From JBEEOW01 sp041191405 (GTDB lineage Bacteria > Bacteroidota > Bacteroidia > Cytophagales > UBA9547): DNA of 64,000 nucleotides. A program made the translations under genes and the position numbers. Positions 35,750 through 45,040 of this stretch are shown here, one piece after another; position 1 is the stretch's first letter; each line of letters begins with the position of its first letter. The stretch is from assembly GCA_041191405.1 (NCBI GenBank), contig JBEEOW010000008.1:72901-136900 (forward strand). The letters run 5' to 3'. A model generated the notes under the pieces. That model ran no database searches. It had not been told where the DNA came from and was given only the letters and a program-made list of their open reading frames with translations.

Positions 35750-36691
35750 ATGATAATTACCGCTTTAGAAATACGTCAAAAAACTTTTTTAAAAGGATTT
35801 AGAGGTTATGAAACCGAGGAAGTAGATGCATTTTTAAATTCTCTTTCGCAAGAATGGGAGAAAATGGTTGAAACCACTCGTGAACTAAAACGCAAATGTG
35901 ATGTTGCTGAGCAAGAAAGTGCTAAAATGAAAGATATGGAATCTTCTCTTTTTAGAACTTTAAGAACTGCTGAAGAAGCTAGTTCGGCTATTATTGCTCA
36001 AGCTGAGCTTAGTGCAGCAAATAAAATTGCTGACGCTGAATCAACTGCACGAGCAATGCTCGAAGATGCATCTGTGCAATCATCTGCAATAATTAAAGAT
36101 GCTGAGTTAAGGTCAAACAATGCTTTACTTGATTTAGAAGCTAGGGTGGCTTCATTAACTAAACAAGTTCAAATATTAGAAGCAAATAGAAATAAATTAT
36201 CTACAGAATTAAGAACTGTAGCTGAAAATACTCTTCAATATTTAAATACATTATCTGTAAATGATACAGTTGCAGTAAATGATTATTTATTTCAAGAGTC
36301 TGTAAATAATATTGTTACAGAGTCAAATGATAATAATACAAATGAATCATTTTTTGATAATTTAGATTCTGAAATTGAGGTAGAAATTGAACAACCAATG
36401 GTTATGTCAGCTGTTGTTGAAGAAAGCATAGCTTCAATTGAAGAAAATATTGTTGCAGAAATAAATGTTGAGGAACAAGAAGAAAAATTATCCATTCCTT
36501 TAAATGTTGAATTTAAAAGTACTCAAATTGATGAAGTGGAGGATGAGATTCAATCTATAGATGAATCGAAATTTCATACAGTGGTTTTAGTGGATAAATC
36601 GGATGATGAAATTTCAAGAAACCCAAAGCCTACTGCACAAACTACTTATCAGGAAGAAGAAGATTTATCTTTCTTTGATATGATTAAATAA
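35750..36691 (+). CDS. DivIVA-domain protein
   Basis: This 313-residue protein opens with the DivIVA/GpsB membrane-binding motif 'ITALEIRQKTFLKGFRGYETEEVDAFLNSL' (residues 2-31). It continues as a long coiled coil (about 32-165) and ends in a very acidic tail (about 195-313). DivIVA proteins mark curved membrane and organise division or polar growth in Gram-positives; in Bacteroidota the role is poorly defined. The acidic tail probably recruits partners. A terminator follows directly. Confidence 0.85.
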   Translation: MIITALEIRQKTFLKGFRGYETEEVDAFLNSLSQEWEKMVETTRELKRKCDVAEQESAKMKDMESSLFRTLRTAEEASSAIIAQAELSAANKIADAESTARAMLEDASVQSSAIIKDAELRSNNALLDLEARVASLTKQVQILEANRNKLSTELRTVAENTLQYLNTLSVNDTVAVNDYLFQESVNNIVTESNDNNTNESFFDNLDSEIEVEIEQPMVMSAVVEESIASIEENIVAEINVEEQEEKLSIPLNVEFKSTQIDEVEDEIQSIDESKFHTVVLVDKSDDEISRNPKPTAQTTYQEEEDLSFFDMIK

Positions 36692-36718
36692 TAAAATATT
36701 GATATTGAAAATTTTTAC

Positions 36719-36752
36719 AAAAAGCTGATTATTGATTTAGTCAGCTTTTTTT
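36719..36752 (+). terminator. Terminator of the DivIVA-domain gene
   Basis: AAAAAGCTGA pairs with TCAGCTTTTT around a 12-base loop and ends in a T-run. Confidence 0.75.
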
Positions 36753-36758
36753 ATTTCT

Positions 36759-36875
36759 CCCGCTGATTTTCGCCGATTTTTTTCGCTGATTCCCGCTGAT
36801 TTAATTGAAAGTAAAATCCTATAAATATTTTTATTCTGTGTTTATCAGCGGTTAAAATCTGCGTTTATCCGCGGG
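36759..36875. repeat. Imperfect inverted repeat built of CGCTGAT units
   Basis: The left arm (36759-36802) has four CGCTGAT-like units spaced 10-13 bases. The right arm (36836-36875, TTATCAGCGG...TATCCGCGGG) is its imperfect reverse complement. It fills the gap between the convergent DivIVA and histidine-kinase genes and looks like a dispersed palindromic element. Confidence 0.55.
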
Positions 36876-36885
36876 TGATTGAATA

Positions 36886-38118
36886 TTATTTTTGGAAAAA
36901 TTGTAATGTGAAGCTACATCCTAAATTTGTTGTAGAAGTAAAATATTTTTTACCTTTAAGCTGCATAGTAAATGCATCTATTAAGTTCATTCCTAGAGAA
37001 TTATCTTTAATATCTTTTTCAATATCAAACCCTATTCCATCATCTTTGTAATGAAGTGTAACTTCTTTTTCATTTTCGGTAAGATTGATGTAAATATTGC
37101 CAGACTCTTTATTTCTAAATGCATGTTTATATGAATTTGTTAACAATTCATTTATCAATAATGAAAATGGAAGTGCTTCTGTCATTGTTAAACTCACATT
37201 TTCAATTTCAGTGTGAATTTTAATAGTATTAAATTTATTGTCGTAACATATATTAATATGTTCAATTAGAATGTTTAAAAATGAACGCATGTCAATTTTT
37301 TCAATTGTATTTTGTTCATAAAATTTTTCATGTAACAAGGCGATTGATTTTATTCTGGCACTAGTATCATTCAGAATATTCGAAAGTTTATTATCTTTTA
37401 CATAAAAATTTTGTAATTCAAGTAATCCAGAAATGTAGGATAAATTATTTTTTACTCGATGATGTACTTCTGCTAATAATATATCTTTCTCTTTCAGTGT
37501 TTCTTCTAATTTTTCATTCATTTTATTTTTTTGTTCAATTTCAATGTTTAGTTGTTTGTTTGCCTTTTCTATAAGTTTGATGTAATTGTCATTGTTTTTA
37601 GCAAAAATTGTTATGAGTATGTAGCTGAAAATCATGCTAAATACAAAATTGTAGCCATACATAAGTGTTTTTAAGTTATTTTCAATTTCTAATTTTGTAA
37701 TTAGATTATAATCATCAAGAATGAAAGTGAGTAAAAATGTTAATATATATATTCCCATAGTTATATAGATGGGCAACTTTTTTCTAAAATCAAAAAGTAA
37801 ATATATTAAATGTGGAGATGCAAAAATATAAAATACAATTCCTGTGTTAAAACCAAGAAATAACGAAAAACCTAAAACACCTAAAATGGTAACCAATATG
37901 ATTGAAAATCTTGCAAAATTGTGATGCCCTAGTTTGTTATAATGTCTAATTGCCCAAAACATACATCCCACCACACCAACCATTGCTGAAATTTCATAAA
38001 TACCCATTACAAGATATAATGGTACTGAAATCCATGAGATAATAGCTGTAGTTAAGCAAAATTTATCAATTGTTTTGATAATTGATTCTTTACTCTGTAT
38101 GTGTTTAAATTCTTTCAT
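36886..38118 (-). CDS. Sensor histidine kinase, HisKA_2 type (copy A)
   Basis: This 410-residue membrane kinase has about six membrane segments (residues 18-185) with 'GFNTGIVFYIFASPHLIYLLFDFRKK', then a coiled-coil (about 187-220). The kinase core has phospho-acceptor His in 'LLAEVHHRVKNNLSYISGLLELQ', the N box 'INELLTNSYKHAF', the G1 box 'DDGIGF' and the G2 box 'NSLGMNLI'. It has the same length and plan as the next gene, so it is a tandem duplicate. The signal is unknown; the membrane part itself is probably the sensor because there is no sizeable periplasmic domain. No response regulator is next to it. Confidence 0.9.
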   Translation of the reverse strand: MKEFKHIQSKESIIKTIDKFCLTTAIISWISVPLYLVMGIYEISAMVGVVGCMFWAIRHYNKLGHHNFARFSIILVTILGVLGFSLFLGFNTGIVFYIFASPHLIYLLFDFRKKLPIYITMGIYILTFLLTFILDDYNLITKLEIENNLKTLMYGYNFVFSMIFSYILITIFAKNNDNYIKLIEKANKQLNIEIEQKNKMNEKLEETLKEKDILLAEVHHRVKNNLSYISGLLELQNFYVKDNKLSNILNDTSARIKSIALLHEKFYEQNTIEKIDMRSFLNILIEHINICYDNKFNTIKIHTEIENVSLTMTEALPFSLLINELLTNSYKHAFRNKESGNIYINLTENEKEVTLHYKDDGIGFDIEKDIKDNSLGMNLIDAFTMQLKGKKYFTSTTNLGCSFTLQFFQK

Positions 38119-38133
38119 TAAAATTTTAAAACA

Positions 38134-39366
38134 TTATATAGTAAAATTTAATTTTAGTGAAATCCCTTTGTTAGATTCTGAATAAAAATCTTTTTGTGAT
38201 TTTAATTGTTTTGTAAATGCATCAATGAGATTTAAACCTAATGAATTTTCTTTCATTTCGTTTTTTAGATTAAATCCATTTCCATTATCAGTATAAAGGA
38301 AATTTATAGTGCTGTTATCAAGTTTTAGTTTAATTTGAATTTCAGGTTTTTCAATATTTTTAAATGCGTGTTTCAAGGAATTTGTAATTAATTCATTAAT
38401 TAATAATGACAAAGGTAGTGCTTTATTCATTTGAAGATGAATATTATCAATGTTTAAAATATAATTTACATTTTGATTGAATTTTGATTTGTATCTTAAG
38501 GTAAGGTGTTTTATTAAAATGTCAATAAATGATTTAAACTCAATTTGTTCAAGGGATTTATGTTCATAAAATTTTTCATGTAACAATGCAATTGCTTTAA
38601 TTCTTGTGCTTGAATCACTAAGTATATTTGAAAGTGTTGCATCTGAAACATAGAAATTTTGCAATTCTAATAAACCTGAAATAAATGCTAAATTATTTTT
38701 AACTCTATGATGAACTTCTGCTAATAATTTATCTTTATCGTTTAAATTTTGGGTTAATTGTTCGTGTATTTTGTTTTTTTGTTGAACTTTTTCATTTAAT
38801 AACAAATTTGTTTCTTCAAGTAAATGAATGTATTCGTCATTATTTTTTGCAAAAATGCTTATTAAAACAAAGCAAAAAATTAAACTAAAAATAAAGTTTA
38901 GTCCAAATATTATATCTTTAATATGTGAAGGAATTGTTATACCATTAAAAATTTTGAAATAATCGAGTATAAATGTGAGTATAAATGCAACAATGTATAA
39001 AAACATTGATAAGTATAAAGGCTGTTTTTTTCTAAAATTAAATAGTAAATATATTAAATGTGGTGAAGCAAAAATGTAAAATACAAATCCAGAGTTGAAT
39101 CCTAGATATGCAGAGAATATTAATATTCCTATAATTGAAACCGATATTATTGAAAATTTTGCAGCTTTATGATGTTTCTTTTTATTTAATAGAATAATTA
39201 ATCCAAAACATAAACTAATAATACCAATAAACAATGCCATAGTATATAATCCTAAAACCATATAAAAGCAAAATGACATTGCTGTTAATAAAGCAGTAGT
39301 ATATGAAAAGGAGTCAATTGTTTTAATGATTGACTCCTTACTATGAATATGTTGTAATTCAGACAT
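38134..39366 (-). CDS. Sensor histidine kinase, HisKA_2 type (copy B)
   Basis: This 410-residue paralog of copy A shares 'HSKESIIKTID' at the N-terminus, 'GFNSGFVFYIFASPHLIYLLFNFRKKQPLY' in the membrane sensor, 'AEVHHRVKNNLAFISGLLELQ' with the acceptor His, 'INELITNSLKHAF', 'DNGNGF' and 'NSLGLNLIDAF'. It lies 15 bases before copy A and overlaps the membrane-protein gene upstream by 8 bases, so all are likely one transcript. All catalytic boxes are intact in both copies. Confidence 0.9.
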   Translation of the reverse strand: MSELQHIHSKESIIKTIDSFSYTTALLTAMSFCFYMVLGLYTMALFIGIISLCFGLIILLNKKKHHKAAKFSIISVSIIGILIFSAYLGFNSGFVFYIFASPHLIYLLFNFRKKQPLYLSMFLYIVAFILTFILDYFKIFNGITIPSHIKDIIFGLNFIFSLIFCFVLISIFAKNNDEYIHLLEETNLLLNEKVQQKNKIHEQLTQNLNDKDKLLAEVHHRVKNNLAFISGLLELQNFYVSDATLSNILSDSSTRIKAIALLHEKFYEHKSLEQIEFKSFIDILIKHLTLRYKSKFNQNVNYILNIDNIHLQMNKALPLSLLINELITNSLKHAFKNIEKPEIQIKLKLDNSTINFLYTDNGNGFNLKNEMKENSLGLNLIDAFTKQLKSQKDFYSESNKGISLKLNFTI

Positions 39367-40018
39367 TAAAAGTTTTGTGCGTTTTAGTTATATAAGCTGC
39401 AAATCCTAAATCTAGAATAAAACAACTACTTGCCATTGTGTGTAAAAGATAATTTTCAGGGTAAATATAAAACATTGAAACCGTAATACAGCCAGTACCT
39501 ATGAATTTTGACCAAGCAACTAATGGCGAAAAATACTTTGGATTATTTCTTAGATATACAATTGGATATAGCATTGATATAATTATATTTAGAATATAAC
39601 CTGAGTTTGCTCCAATTTTTGTGTCAAATCCTTGGTAAACAAAAAAATAATTTAACGGTAGCCATAAAACCAATAATGCTAATAATATTAGTTTGAAATG
39701 TTTTTTTACCACAGGAATGTCAATTTGTTTATCTCCATAAATAAATACCATGGCAAATATGAAAACATCCATAAAAAAACAAGCTTGATAAGCTAACACA
39801 TAGAGCTGACCAGTATTTGGATGATAAATAAAACTCCAAACAAATTCCCAAGCTATGTTGCCTGCTGCAATTACAAATGGCATTTCTACAAATTTGGTTT
39901 TGATGATATTTCGAACCAATACTAAATAAGTGATGCACCAAAAAAAACAACCAATGCCATTCCAAACTAATTGAGTGGTGGTATAATCTTTGGTATTAAT
40001 CCAGTAAACTAAATCCAT
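39359..40018 (-). CDS. Seven-helix membrane protein, possibly related to transmembrane terpene cyclases
   Basis: This 219-residue protein has about seven membrane helices. The segment 'VIAAGNIAWEFVWSFIYHP' (about residues 50-68) and the acidic 'MDVFIFAMVFIYGD' resemble the acidic motifs of the fungal-type membrane terpene cyclases (Pyr4/PaxB-like), whose bacterial relatives are mostly uncharacterised. The match is from memory of motif style and is tentative. It sits between an MpaB-type oxygenase and two histidine kinases in one run of genes. If the assignment fails, it is simply an unknown membrane protein. Confidence 0.6.
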   Translation of the reverse strand: MDLVYWINTKDYTTTQLVWNGIGCFFWCITYLVLVRNIIKTKFVEMPFVIAAGNIAWEFVWSFIYHPNTGQLYVLAYQACFFMDVFIFAMVFIYGDKQIDIPVVKKHFKLILLALLVLWLPLNYFFVYQGFDTKIGANSGYILNIIISMLYPIVYLRNNPKYFSPLVAWSKFIGTGCITVSMFYIYPENYLLHTMASSCFILDLGFAAYITKTHKTFNV

Positions 40019-40029
40019 AATTTTTTATT

Positions 40030-41235
40030 TTATCTTAAATTCCAACTTTCTTTTAATGATGATGGGATGTAAAATTCAGTATTGTAGGTTTTTAAATGTT
40101 GATTAATCATTCCTTGCAAAAACTTTTGACTAAATGTTGAAAATAAATACCTAAATATGGTGCTTTTGTTTTCAATTTTTGTGAGCTTTTTCAGAATAAA
40201 TAGGAAAATCCAACCTTTAAATTTATCAAAAATACTTAGTTTTTTATTTACACCTAATGATTTTAAAATGTTTACATTTATTTTTTTTGAAACATCTTTA
40301 ACATAATAATTAATTAAATAATAGGGGAGTGTATCCATTAATATTTTATCAATTAAGGTATCATTCATGAAATTTGTAGAAAAATCAAGTAACGAAGTGG
40401 TTAATTGTTTACCTTCTAAGCTTTCATCATTATTTCTTTGAATTATTGCTATTCCTAATTCCCAACCTTCTTTAAAACTGTTGGGGTAAAATTTGGGTGA
40501 AAGTCCAATGAAATGACCAACAATATTCCAACAATGTTGGTAAGCATCTTTTTCTTCATCGGTTAAAATAGCTCCCATTTGTTCAATTCCATCAATAACC
40601 AAAGCTGAAAAAGCCATCAAAGTGCCAGCCATTTCCTCTTGATTTATTGGTTTACCAAAAGTTTCAACATCCCATCCGTGTGGGTTGTATTTGGGATTAA
40701 CTAAAAAATAACGAATGGCAGCGTGATAAAGTCTAACTTTTTTTATTGTAATAATTCCTTTACCTTCAATATCAAAACCTCCAGGCGACATTACATTAAT
40801 TACCATTTGAGAAGTTTCAAAAAGTCGTCTCATGGTTCTTGCAATGTCTTTGTCTCCACCAGTTAATCTACCTGTTGCAGTTAAAACTTTTGCTCCGTTT
40901 TTACACAAATAACATAAAGGTAAGGCTTTGAAATTAAGTACAATAGCTATTTGAGGGGCAAATCTTAAATATACATTTTGGGCTAATTCAATTTTATTTC
41001 TGTCAGCCCAATATGGTAAATCCATTTCTTTTTTAAAATAGTTATTTACCGAACGATGTAAATTCGGATTTTGTGCTAAATCGTTGTTGTCGTTAAGGAG
41101 TTTGAATAAATGTCTTAACTCTTCAAAATCGTTTTCTTGAGCTATTTCATGAATTATACTTTCTGCATATTCATCAGTTTGGTAACTCATTGATTTTAAA
41201 AAATCTATGTTCAATTTTTGTAAATTTTGATTCAT
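40030..41235 (-). CDS. Oxygenase MpaB family protein (DUF2236, Lcp-like)
   Basis: This 401-residue cytoplasmic protein resembles the MpaB/rubber-oxygenase catalytic domain. Matching elements are 'TATGRLTGGDKDIARTMRRLFET' (about residues 119-141) and 'RLYHAAIRYFL' with H171 and R175, followed by 'YQHCWNIVGHFIG' (about 250). In latex-clearing protein this fold binds a b-type haem and splits polyisoprene double bonds; MpaB in fungi cuts a farnesyl chain. The substrate here is unknown. The gene starts a four-gene run with the membrane protein and two kinases, 11 bases before the former. The C-terminal quarter is more basic and less conserved. Confidence 0.78.
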   Translation of the reverse strand: MNQNLQKLNIDFLKSMSYQTDEYAESIIHEIAQENDFEELRHLFKLLNDNNDLAQNPNLHRSVNNYFKKEMDLPYWADRNKIELAQNVYLRFAPQIAIVLNFKALPLCYLCKNGAKVLTATGRLTGGDKDIARTMRRLFETSQMVINVMSPGGFDIEGKGIITIKKVRLYHAAIRYFLVNPKYNPHGWDVETFGKPINQEEMAGTLMAFSALVIDGIEQMGAILTDEEKDAYQHCWNIVGHFIGLSPKFYPNSFKEGWELGIAIIQRNNDESLEGKQLTTSLLDFSTNFMNDTLIDKILMDTLPYYLINYYVKDVSKKINVNILKSLGVNKKLSIFDKFKGWIFLFILKKLTKIENKSTIFRYLFSTFSQKFLQGMINQHLKTYNTEFYIPSSLKESWNLR

Positions 41236-41336
41236 CGAAAATTATTAAATAGTAAATAATTAATTTGAAATATGTTTTTCAAACGAAAAAAGTTATAAAT
41301 TGGTTTTGTCCAATTTTAAAAAAAAATAAAATGATT

Positions 41337-42734
41337 TTAAATATCTTTCTTGCCTAAATTAACTATGAATTTAGTACCTATATTTAGTTCGCTTTCAATT
41401 GATACATCTCCACCAAGCATTTGTGCTTGTGTTTGAACTAAGTATAAACCCAAACCTCTTCCTTCAACATGTGAATGAAAACGCTTATAAGGTTTAAATA
41501 TTTTATTATTGTTTTTATTTAAATCTATACCTAAACCATTATCTTCAACACTTAAAAATACAAATTCATCTTTAGTATATGTCTTTATTTTTATAATACA
41601 TTCCGTATTAGGTTTCCTATATTTAATTGCATTTGTTATTAAATTATGTAAAATTGAATGTATGAAACTATTAACACTTTGAATTTTAGGTATTTCTTCA
41701 AAATCGGCTAATATTTTTATATTTTTTCCTTCAAACGTATTTTTTTCACTAATTAATATAGAGTTTAATTCATCTTCAAATGCAACTATTTTGTTTTTTT
41801 CGGTTAAATCTTTTTGAATCGATAATATTTCATTCATATCAATAATTACATTATCGAGTTTGTGAGCAGCAACAAAAATTGCATTTAAATATTCTTTTTT
41901 TTCTTCTTCTGTATTTTCTGTTTCATTTAGAATTGTTACAATACCTTTTAAATTTGCGATTGGAGAACGAAGGTTATGCGATACCATTTGACTAAAATGA
42001 TTTACTCTTTCGTAAGCTAATTGTAACTCAGAAAATAATTTTCTAAGCCTTTTTTCTGAAATTTTTCTTTGTTCAATTTCATCTTGTAGACTTTTTTCTT
42101 TTTCGTTTAATGATTTATTTTTCTTTAAAATTTCAATAATAAAATTAGTGTTTAATCTTAAAACATAGTTCATTAATAAGGTTGAAAGTATTACAATAAA
42201 TACAATGTTTATTGAGTAAAGTATAAAACTAGTGTCTTTATTTAATATTGAACTATCAACTTTTGGGAATAATGAGTTATTTGGAAATTTTATATATAGA
42301 AAAAAAGTAAAAAGGTAAATTAATATTGAAAATATAATTTCTTTTTTTCTACTTAAGTCATAAAGTGATAAAATAAAAGTCGGACCTAATAATATGTATA
42401 AATGTACTCCTGAGTCAATTCCACAAAATGATGCAAAAGTGAAAATGCCAAAATTTGCAGTTATAGTATGTAATATTTTTGCTATTTCAAATTTTCCCTT
42501 ATAAACTATCCATGCAATAATAAAATAGCTTATAGGTTGAGATATACAAATTAACGCTTCTCTATATAATGTTAAAGTAATTAAAACAGAACTAAATATA
42601 ATGCCAAACAATGCAGATATTAAACACACCCTCATTGTCATTTTCATTCTAATGTGTTCAATATTAGAAAATTGAGAATTATTGAATTTGTCTAAATTTA
42701 TTAAAAAATTAAGATTTTTTATATAATTATTCAT
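41337..42734 (-). CDS. Sensor histidine kinase, HisKA type
   Basis: The 465-residue kinase has six membrane segments (about residues 30-195) including 'GIDSGVHLYILLGPTFILSLYDLSRKK'. That region matches the sensor of the two HisKA_2 kinases nearby. After a coiled coil comes a classical HisKA domain ('FSQMVSHNLRSPIANLKGIV', acceptor His), an N box 'LHNLITNAIKYRKP', and G boxes 'VEDNGLGID' and 'GRGLGLYLVQ'. The same kind of membrane sensor is thus joined to a different kinase core. It lies 6 bases after the response regulator gene, its probable partner. Confidence 0.92.
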   Translation of the reverse strand: MNNYIKNLNFLINLDKFNNSQFSNIEHIRMKMTMRVCLISALFGIIFSSVLITLTLYREALICISQPISYFIIAWIVYKGKFEIAKILHTITANFGIFTFASFCGIDSGVHLYILLGPTFILSLYDLSRKKEIIFSILIYLFTFFLYIKFPNNSLFPKVDSSILNKDTSFILYSINIVFIVILSTLLMNYVLRLNTNFIIEILKKNKSLNEKEKSLQDEIEQRKISEKRLRKLFSELQLAYERVNHFSQMVSHNLRSPIANLKGIVTILNETENTEEEKKEYLNAIFVAAHKLDNVIIDMNEILSIQKDLTEKNKIVAFEDELNSILISEKNTFEGKNIKILADFEEIPKIQSVNSFIHSILHNLITNAIKYRKPNTECIIKIKTYTKDEFVFLSVEDNGLGIDLNKNNNKIFKPYKRFHSHVEGRGLGLYLVQTQAQMLGGDVSIESELNIGTKFIVNLGKKDI

Positions 42735-42740
42735 TTATAA

Positions 42741-43124
42741 CTAGCAAGTATAATATTTTAAAATATCATTCATTTTATCAAAGAAAACTGGTTTAGAGCA
42801 AAATTCTAAAACATCCGGATGTTTATTAGCTTTCTGCATATCTCCTGCATCAATGGATGAAGATATAATTACAATTTTTGATTTATTTGAAAAATTTGAA
42901 TAAATATCCAAGAATTCCCAACCTGTCATTTCTGGCATGTTTAAATCAAGTAAAATTAAGCATGGTTGCTTTTGAATTTCATTTGATTTAAGATGAGTGA
43001 GAGCATTTTCAGGATTTGAAAAAAAAGTAATTTTAACTAATGGGTCTATTTTTTTGATAACGTTTTTCACTAACATAAATTGAAGTTCGTCATCATCAAC
43101 TAAAATAATCTCTTTTTCCTCCAT
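42741..43124 (-). CDS. Receiver-only response regulator
   Basis: This 127-residue single REC domain has the acidic pair in 'ILVDDDELQ', the phospho-acceptor Asp in 'LILLDLNMPEMTGWEFL', the Ser/Thr switch in 'IVIISSS' and the Lys in 'CSKPV'. There is no output domain, so it must act by protein contact or as a phosphate relay, probably with the HisKA kinase just downstream. Confidence 0.92.
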   Translation of the reverse strand: MEEKEIILVDDDELQFMLVKNVIKKIDPLVKITFFSNPENALTHLKSNEIQKQPCLILLDLNMPEMTGWEFLDIYSNFSNKSKIVIISSSIDAGDMQKANKHPDVLEFCSKPVFFDKMNDILKYYTC

Positions 43125-43316
43125 AAATAAATGTAATAGTGTGTGCTTGTACGTTTCAAAGTTAAGATTGTTATAATTATTTTTTATTTCTTTTTTTATA
43201 TTTTTTATTCTTTTATAAATAATTATGTTTTGTAAAAATATGTTAAGTATTTAAATGGCCTCTTTGTAAATATTTTCTCTTTAAATTAAAGATTAGCTAA
43301 AATCACTGTCTTTTGT

Positions 43317-43324
43317 TATTTTTG
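43317..43324 (+). promoter_or_regulatory. Candidate Bacteroidota -7 box for the acyltransferase-aroB pair
   Basis: TATTTTTG matches TAnnTTTG 22 bases before the start codon of the acyltransferase. The remaining 190 bases of this divergent gap are AT-rich with no other clear signal. Confidence 0.35.
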
Positions 43325-43346
43325 TAAATAATAGAAATAGAAATTC

Positions 43347-43979
43347 ATGGAAAATCCTGTAATAATATTTGGTGCTAAAGGTTTAGGTAAAGTTGCACTC
43401 GAAATTTTTAAAAGTAATGGTGTAGATGTACTTTGCTTTTTAGATGATGATAAAACTTTGCATCAAACTGAAATTGAAGATGTTACCGTTTTGGGTAGCA
43501 CTGAAGATGAAAATTATACCAATTTATTAGGGAAAAAAGCCGAAGCATTCGTGGCTAGTGATGATATGAAATATCGTAAATCGCTTGTAAATACTATAGT
43601 TGACGAATACAAGGCAATGCCTGTAAATGCTATTCACTCAAGAGCAAATGTGGCAAGTAGTGCAATAATCGGACATGGAAATTTAATTGCAAACGGTGCA
43701 ACCATTGATACTTACGCAACAGTTGGAAATCACTGTATTATCAATACAAATGCTTTGGTAAACTACGAAGCAACTATTGGTGACTTTGTACAAATTGGTT
43801 CAGGTGCAATTGTAAATGCTAATGTTACCATTGAAGATGGAGCTTTTATTGGAAGTGGAGCAATATTGGTAAGTGGAATTACAATTGGGAAAAATGCACA
43901 AATTGGTGCAGGATCGGTTGTAATTTCTAGCGTTGAAAAAGGAAAGCGAGTTTTCGGTAATCCAGCTGCAGCACTTTAA
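43347..43979 (+). CDS. NeuD/PglD-type acyl- or acetyltransferase
   Basis: This 210-residue protein has an N-terminal Rossmann-like sugar-binding domain ('VIIFGAKGLGKVALEIFK', residues 5-22, then 'CFLDDD') and a C-terminal left-handed beta-helix of hexapeptide repeats ('NVASSAIIGHGNLIANGATIDTYATVGNHCIINTNA'). It ends 'KRVFGNPAAAL', as in PglD/NeuD sugar O- or N-acetyltransferases that decorate surface glycans. The conserved His of 'HSRA' (about residue 96) would be the catalytic base. It is 12 bases before aroB and probably cotranscribed; no glycan cluster is present. Confidence 0.87.
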   Translation: MENPVIIFGAKGLGKVALEIFKSNGVDVLCFLDDDKTLHQTEIEDVTVLGSTEDENYTNLLGKKAEAFVASDDMKYRKSLVNTIVDEYKAMPVNAIHSRANVASSAIIGHGNLIANGATIDTYATVGNHCIINTNALVNYEATIGDFVQIGSGAIVNANVTIEDGAFIGSGAILVSGITIGKNAQIGAGSVVISSVEKGKRVFGNPAAAL

Positions 43980-43991
43980 TTAAGATTTAAA

Positions 43992-45038
43992 ATGAATCAT
44001 ATCCCGTCAAATATAATTATTGGTAATAGTCTTGGAACTCAAGTTCAAGATTTTTTATCAAAACATAATTTTTCTAGTTTAACAGTTGTAACTGATTCAA
44101 ATACAGTACAATATTGTTATCCTTTATTAAAACCATTTTTACCAGAAAATCATCATTTAATAACAGTTCCTGCTGGCGAAGAAAACAAACATTTAGGAAC
44201 TTGTCAGCATATTTGGGGCGAACAAACAAAGTTTGGTCTCGATCGTAAAGCCTTACAAATTAACCTTGGCGGGGGAGTAATTGGCGATATGGGAGGTTTT
44301 TGTGCTGCTACTTACAAACGTGGAATTGAGTTTGTTCAAATACCAACTACTTTACTTTCAATGGTTGATGCCAGTGTTGGAGGGAAGTTAGGGGTAGATT
44401 TTCAAGATTTTAAAAATCATATTGGTGTTTTTCAAAACCCTTTGGCGGTATTTATTGATACACAATATTTACAAACTTTACCTGTGAGAGAAATCCGTTC
44501 AGGTTATGCCGAAGTATTAAAACATACATTAATTGCTGATAATGATGAATGGTTAAGAATCAAAGATTTAACTATCAATGATTTTGATTGGACCAAACAA
44601 GTAGAGCATCAAATTAATATAAAAGCTTACGTCACTACTACCGACCCAACTGAAAAAGGTTTAAGAAAAATCTTAAACTTTGGACACACCTTAGGGCATG
44701 CAGTTGAAAGTTTTTACCTAAATACCGAAAATCGTTTGTTACATGGCGAGGCTATTGCCATCGGAATGATAATGGAAACTTGGTTAAGTGTTTATAAAGG
44801 ATTTATTTCAAAAGAGGAGTGTGATATTGTAACAAAATCATTGCTACATACTTATCCTAAATTTGAAATACCTTCTAGCGATATTGATAAAATTATTGAG
44901 TTAACTTCTCAAGATAAAAAGAATGAAAATAAAGTAGTTAAGTTTTCATTGTTAGAGAAAATAGGTACTGCCAATTACGATATTGCCATCAACGAAAATG
45001 AAATGAGGTTAGCAATTGATTATTATCAAAGTTTATAG
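43992..45038 (+). CDS. aroB: 3-dehydroquinate synthase
   Basis: This 348-residue enzyme catalyses the second step of the shikimate pathway, turning DAHP into 3-dehydroquinate with NAD and a metal. Seen: 'GGGVIGDMGGF' (93-103) for NAD, 'PTTLLSMVDASVGGK' (118-132), 'RSGYAEVLKH' and 'NFGHTLGHAVE', which supply metal ligands Glu and His. All are intact and length is normal. No other aromatic pathway gene is adjacent. Confidence 0.96.
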   Translation: MNHIPSNIIIGNSLGTQVQDFLSKHNFSSLTVVTDSNTVQYCYPLLKPFLPENHHLITVPAGEENKHLGTCQHIWGEQTKFGLDRKALQINLGGGVIGDMGGFCAATYKRGIEFVQIPTTLLSMVDASVGGKLGVDFQDFKNHIGVFQNPLAVFIDTQYLQTLPVREIRSGYAEVLKHTLIADNDEWLRIKDLTINDFDWTKQVEHQINIKAYVTTTDPTEKGLRKILNFGHTLGHAVESFYLNTENRLLHGEAIAIGMIMETWLSVYKGFISKEECDIVTKSLLHTYPKFEIPSSDIDKIIELTSQDKKNENKVVKFSLLEKIGTANYDIAINENEMRLAIDYYQSL

Positions 45039-45040
45039 TT

